A stretch of DNA of 10,231 bases. Origin: Bacillota bacterium. Lineage in GTDB: Bacteria; Bacillota; Limnochordia; Limnochordales; ZCTH02-B6. The stretch spans positions 1-10,231 of the forward strand of contig QGSR01000045.1 of the NCBI GenBank assembly GCA_003387805.1. The letters are read 5' to 3'. Below are positions 7,419-10,231 of this stretch, piece by piece (within the stretch, counting starts at the first letter, position 1; each line of letters begins with the position of its first letter). A program made the translations under genes and the position numbers. Below the pieces are notes generated by a model. It had not been told where the DNA came from and made no database searches. It worked only from the letters and a program-made list of their open reading frames with translations.

Positions 7419-8546
7419 ATGAAGGTGCTGCTGGCCGCCGGCGGCACGGGCGGCCACATCTACCCGGGCATTACCATTGCGCAGACGCTGCTGGAGCGGA
7501 TTCCGGACGCGGAAATTTTGTTCGTCGGCGCGAAAGGAGGCCTGGAGGCCGAACTGGTTCCCCGGGCGGGCTTCGCCTTCGAGGCCATTCCGGCCCGCTA
7601 TCTGCGCCGGCGCCTCTCGGCGGAGGCGCTGCTCACCGCGTGGACCGCGTGGCGGGGCTTCCGCGAGGCGTGGCGCATCGTCGGGCGCTTCAGGCCCGAC
7701 GTGGCCGTCGGCACGGGCGGCTACGTGTCGGGTCCAGTGGTCTTGGCGGCCGCCTTGCGCCGGGTCCCGACGGTCATCCAGGAGCAGAACGCGTATCCGG
7801 GGCTGACCAGTCGCCTCTTGGCCAAGGCGGCCCGCCGCATCGCCCTGGGATCGGAGGCGGCCGCGCGGTACTTTCCGCGCACCGGCAAAGTGGTCGTGAC
7901 GGGCAATCCTATACGGCGCGACATCCTGGTCCGCACCCGCGCCGAGGCCATCGCGTCCCTGGGACTGGATGCGGCGCGGAAAACGGTGCTGGTCTTCGGC
8001 GGCAGCCAAGGGGGGCGCTCCATCAACAACGCCGTCGTGGAGGCCGCGCCCGCGCTGCTGGCACGCGGAGACGTGCAAATCGTGCACCAGACCGGCAAGA
8101 TCCACTTCGCCGACGTGGCGGCCCGGGCCGGCGCCGCGCCGCGCCCGGCGGGGGACGGCGCGTCCGCAGGCCATTGGCACATCGTGCCGTTCATCCACGA
8201 CATGCCGGCCGCGTACGCGGCGGCCGATCTGGTGGTATGCCGGGCCGGCGCGATTACGCTGGCCGAGATTGCGGCCCGCGGGCTGCCGGCCGTGCTGGTG
8301 CCGTATCCGTTTGCGGCCGAGCGCCATCAGGACGCCAACGCCGCGGAACTGGCGCGGGCGGGGGCCGCGGTGGTGGTGCCCGACGCCGAGCTGACCGGTC
8401 CGGCGCTGGCCCAAACGGTGTCCGGCCTTTTGGACGACGAGGAGCGCCGCACGCGCATGGCGGCCGCGGCCCGCCGGCTGGGCCGGCCCGACGCGGCGGG
8501 GCGCATCGCGGAGCTGGTGCTCGCGGCCGCGGGCCGCGGCCGATGA
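7419..8546 (+). CDS. murG: Lipid II synthase, UDP-GlcNAc transferase MurG
   Basis: A 375-residue peripheral membrane GT28 glycosyltransferase on the cytoplasmic face; it adds GlcNAc to lipid I to make lipid II. The N-terminal acceptor half carries AAGGTGGHIYPG (6-17), GTGGYVSGP (98-106) and EQNAYPGLTSR (122-132). The C-terminal donor half begins after GNPIRRD (162-168) and has GGSQGGRSIN (194-203), HQTGK (223-227), CRAGAITLAEI (274-284) and YPFAAERHQDANA (296-308), which forms the UDP-GlcNAc site. A short Ala/Pro-rich stretch near 236-250 makes it slightly longer than Bacillus MurG. The start codon comes one base after the ftsW stop, with GAGGG at 7408-7412 as ribosome site. The final codons form a 19-base palindrome. 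Confidence 0.97.
   Translation: MKVLLAAGGTGGHIYPGITIAQTLLERIPDAEILFVGAKGGLEAELVPRAGFAFEAIPARYLRRRLSAEALLTAWTAWRGFREAWRIVGRFRPDVAVGTGGYVSGPVVLAAALRRVPTVIQEQNAYPGLTSRLLAKAARRIALGSEAAARYFPRTGKVVVTGNPIRRDILVRTRAEAIASLGLDAARKTVLVFGGSQGGRSINNAVVEAAPALLARGDVQIVHQTGKIHFADVAARAGAAPRPAGDGASAGHWHIVPFIHDMPAAYAAADLVVCRAGAITLAEIAARGLPAVLVPYPFAAERHQDANAAELARAGAAVVVPDAELTGPALAQTVSGLLDDEERRTRMAAAARRLGRPDAAGRIAELVLAAAGRGR
8524..8542 (+). repeat. Perfect GC palindrome at the 3' end of murG
   Basis: CGGCCGCGG and its exact reverse complement CCGCGGCCG are separated by a single G and end one base before the murG stop codon (8544-8546). In RNA this could fold as a stem of about eight pairs with a three-base loop. 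No U-run follows, so it is not a classical intrinsic terminator. It encodes the Ala/Gly/Arg-rich tail of MurG, and such words are common in this G+C-rich DNA, so chance is a real alternative. Confidence 0.5.
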
Positions 8547-8648
8547 CGGCCAAGGGCGGCAAGAACAGGGGTTTTCCGGCATGCATAGAATGTATAGCCG
8601 TGCGCCGTACTCCTGCACGTCGCCCTCGACGGGGAAGGGGACGAAGCC
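8547..8648 (+). other. murG-murC intergenic region with an AT-richer island
   Basis: This 102-base gap is the longest non-coding stretch in the window. Its middle (about 8571-8598) is clearly AT-richer than the surroundings. It contains an imperfect tandem repeat, ATGCATAG at 8581-8588 and ATGTATAG at 8590-8597, and a TAGAAT hexamer (8586-8591) one base off a sigma-70/sigma-A -10 box. I find no convincing -35 element at the right distance, so a promoter for murC is only a weak possibility. AAGGGG at 8635-8640 is the murC ribosome site, eight bases before its ATG. A frame opening at the ATG overlapping the murG stop (8543) runs on into murC out of frame, but its Arg-rich composition marks it as spurious. 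Confidence 0.4.
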
Positions 8649-10076
8649 ATGTCGCAGCAGAAAACGCACTTCATCGGCATCGGGGGCGCAGGCATGAGCG
8701 GACTGGCCCACGTCATGCTGGAGCGGGGCGGCGCCGTTTCCGGGTCCGACCTGGCCGCCAGCGCCGCCACCTCGCGCCTGGAAGCCATGGGCGCCCGCAT
8801 CTACATCGGTCACGACGAGCGCCACGTCCGGCGGGAGCGGCCCGACATGGTGGTCGTCTCCAGCGCCGTGCCCGCCCACAACCCGGAGCTTGAATACGCC
8901 CGGCGGCACGGCATTCCGGTGCTGACCCGGGCCGAGATGCTGGCCCGGCTTATGGAAAACCGGTGCGGCATCGCCGTCGCGGGCACCCACGGCAAGACGA
9001 CGGTGACGTCCATGATCGCGCTGGTGCTGGAGCAGGGCGGACTGGATCCCACCGTCGTCATCGGCGGCGAGCTGAACGACATCGGCAGCAACGCCAAAGT
9101 GGGCGAAGGGCCCCATTTCGTCGCGGAAGCCGACGAAAGCGACCGCTCGTTCTTGAGGCTGTCCCCTTCCATCGCCGTGGTCACCAACGTGGAAGCCGAA
9201 CACTTGGAAAACTATGCCGGCCTGGAAGACATCAAGGCGGCCTTCCGGGCGTTTCTGGCCAAACTTCCCAAAGACGGCCTGGCCGTCGTCTGCGGCGACG
9301 ACGCCAACGCGCGCGCGGCCGCGCCGGACCATTGCCGGGTCGTCACGTACGGGCTGGGCGAAGGGCACGACTACACGGCGGCGGACGTGGAGCTTTTTCC
9401 CATGGGCAGCCGCGCCGTCGTGCGGGAGCAGGGCGCGCCTCTTGGGATTATGGTACTCCGGGTTCCGGGGCTGCATAACATAGCCAACGCGCTGGCCGCC
9501 GTCGCGGTGGGCCGGGCGCTGAACCTGCCTTTCGGCGTCATCGCGCAGGCGCTGGGAGCCTTCCGTGGCGCCAAGCGGCGTCTCGAGGTGCTGGGGGAAG
9601 TGCGGGACGTCTTAATCATCGACGACTACGCCCACCACCCCACCGAGATCCGGGCCACGCTGGCCGCGCTGCGCAACATGGAGCGGCGGGTCGTGGCCGT
9701 ATTCCAGCCCCACCGCTACACGCGCACGAAGCACTTGATGGACGAGCTGGCGGCCAGTTTCGAAGACGCCGACGCCGTGGTGCTGACGGACATTTACGCC
9801 GCGCTGGAGGCTCCCATTCCCGGCGTCGACGTGGAGGTCCTGGCCCGGCGCGTGCGGGCCGCCTCGGGGAAGCCGGTGGCCGTCGTGCGGGATCTGGACG
9901 CCGTGCCCGGCTACCTGCTGGCGGCGGTGCGCCCGGGCGACCTGGTGGTGACGCTGGGCGCGGGCGACGTGCGGCGCGCGGGCGAGGGGCTCCTCTCGCT
10001 GCTGGCCGCCGCCCCGGCCATGGCCGCGCACCTGACGCCGCCGGACCGGACCGACCCGGGTCCGGTCCGGGACTGA
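8649..10076 (+). CDS. murC: UDP-N-acetylmuramate:L-alanine ligase (MurC)
   Basis: A 475-residue cytoplasmic Mur ligase that adds L-alanine, the first stem residue, to UDP-MurNAc. The N-terminal UDP-binding fold has GIGGAGMSG (10-18) and SGSD (31-34). The ATPase domain has the P-loop AGTHGKTTVTSM (111-122), EADESDRSFL (160-169) and TNVEAEHLENY (179-189). The C-terminal domain has PGLHNIANALAA (273-284), GAKRRLEVLG (307-316), DDYAHHPTEI (325-334), FQPHRYTRT (352-360), DIYAALEAPIPG (381-392) and GAGD (437-440). The THGKT P-loop and DYAHHP box distinguish MurC from the other Mur ligases. After GAGD many relatives have a tryptophan and lysine; here it reads VRRAGEG. The last dozen residues are a Pro/Asp-rich tail encoded by a perfect hairpin, probably not part of the fold. 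Confidence 0.97.
   Translation: MSQQKTHFIGIGGAGMSGLAHVMLERGGAVSGSDLAASAATSRLEAMGARIYIGHDERHVRRERPDMVVVSSAVPAHNPELEYARRHGIPVLTRAEMLARLMENRCGIAVAGTHGKTTVTSMIALVLEQGGLDPTVVIGGELNDIGSNAKVGEGPHFVAEADESDRSFLRLSPSIAVVTNVEAEHLENYAGLEDIKAAFRAFLAKLPKDGLAVVCGDDANARAAAPDHCRVVTYGLGEGHDYTAADVELFPMGSRAVVREQGAPLGIMVLRVPGLHNIANALAAVAVGRALNLPFGVIAQALGAFRGAKRRLEVLGEVRDVLIIDDYAHHPTEIRATLAALRNMERRVVAVFQPHRYTRTKHLMDELAASFEDADAVVLTDIYAALEAPIPGVDVEVLARRVRAASGKPVAVVRDLDAVPGYLLAAVRPGDLVVTLGAGDVRRAGEGLLSLLAAAPAMAAHLTPPDRTDPGPVRD
10041..10070 (+). repeat. Perfect 12-bp inverted repeat (hairpin) at the 3' end of murC
   Basis: CCGGACCGGACC (10041-10052) is followed by the six-base loop GACCCG and then its exact reverse complement GGTCCGGTCCGG (10059-10070). 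The hairpin ends three bases before the murC stop (10074-10076) and seven bases before the Shine-Dalgarno site of the next gene. No U-run follows, so it does not fit a standard intrinsic terminator. It could pause ribosomes or polymerase, stabilise the upstream mRNA, or act in coupling to the next gene. The repeat itself is certain; any function is inference. Confidence 0.75.
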
Positions 10077-10082
10077 GGAGGG
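10077..10082 (+). promoter_or_regulatory. Ribosome binding site for the gene after murC
   Basis: GGAGGG starts on the base after the murC stop and lies eight bases before the GTG at 10091. This site shows that another gene was meant to start here, although its frame closes early. Confidence 0.6.
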
Positions 10083-10090
10083 CGCAGCCG

Positions 10091-10231
10091 GTGAACGAGC
10101 TGGCGGCCCGCCTGCGGCGGGGGGCGCCCCGGGCAAGGCCCCTGACGAGTCCGCTCTCGCCCGTATCCAGGCCGGCTGGTGGCGCTGCCCGGGGGTAGTG
10201 CGGCGGCGTCCGCCCCGCCGGACGAGGCTCG
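10091..10231 (+). pseudogene. murB: Broken 5' start of a gene, probably murB (UDP-N-acetylenolpyruvoylglucosamine reductase)
   Basis: A GTG with a good Shine-Dalgarno site opens a frame that stops at a TAG (10196-10198) after only 35 codons. Read across frames, the translation resembles a MurB N-terminus, which in relatives runs (D/N)EPLA, an aromatic/TT segment, then GGPA, hydrophobics and P-x-S. In the GTG frame I see PLS followed nine residues after its proline by GGAARG. The frame starting at 10093 gives DESALAR and, just after GGAARG, VVRR. The frame starting at 10092 gives SAPPDEA. Several small indels would join these into one MurB-like start. murB is also the expected gene after murC in many dcw clusters. 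The break may be real decay or base errors near a sequence end; the window stops too soon to decide. FAD-binding residues lie beyond the edge. Confidence 0.45.

Noticed and set aside
8543..8893. A plus-strand small ORF starting at an ATGA overlap with the murG stop
   Set aside because: It runs out of frame through the murC ribosome site and coding region. Its product is Arg-rich low-complexity sequence typical of a shifted frame.
7386..9476. A 696-codon open frame on the minus strand opposite murG and murC
   Set aside because: Same composition effect. It spans the intergenic gap and two well-supported genes, has no domain motif, and no convincing ribosome site.

Overview
The window is a stretch of a division and cell wall (dcw) cluster from a very G+C-rich bacterium. 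All recognisable genes lie on the + strand, packed into what looks like one operon. In order: the 3' tail of an upstream gene (position suggests ftsL), a PASTA-bearing FtsI/PBP2-type transpeptidase, murE, murF, mraY, ftsW/spoVE, murG, murC, and the broken 5' start of what is probably murB. I see no RNA genes, mobile elements, CRISPR arrays or transferred islands, and no uncharacterised system. This is mainly a conserved housekeeping locus.

Organism: codons end mostly in G or C, Shine-Dalgarno sites are strong (GGAGG type), and one gene starts with TTG. The FtsI protein carries two C-terminal PASTA domains, a Gram-positive-type feature. MurE has the DNPR signature of the meso-diaminopimelate-adding enzyme. 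Together these suggest a high-G+C member of the Bacillota (Symbiobacterium/Thermaerobacter/Limnochorda-like), or less likely an actinobacterium. This is inference; no marker in the window fixes the taxon.

Layout: 1-179 upstream tail; 180-251 a 72-base gap with the ftsI ribosome site; 252-2363 ftsI; 2364-2435 a gap with the murE ribosome site; 2436-3935 murE, overlapping murF (3916-5349) by 20 bases; mraY (5346-6296) joined to murF by an ATGA overlap; 23 bases; ftsW (6320-7417); one base; murG (7419-8546); a 102-base gap, the largest in the window, holding an AT-richer island; murC (8649-10076); 14 bases; the putative murB start (10091 onward).

Function: MurC, MurE and MurF, with MurD encoded outside the window, build UDP-MurNAc-pentapeptide in the cytoplasm. 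MraY loads it on undecaprenyl phosphate to give lipid I, and MurG adds GlcNAc to give lipid II. FtsW polymerises lipid II and its partner FtsI crosslinks the strands at the septum, or in the spore cortex if this organism sporulates.

Points worth a second look: murD is missing from its usual place between mraY and ftsW; the murB start is frame-broken at the window end; a perfect 12-bp hairpin sits at the very end of murC; and the murG-murC junction combines a 19-base palindrome with an AT-rich island.
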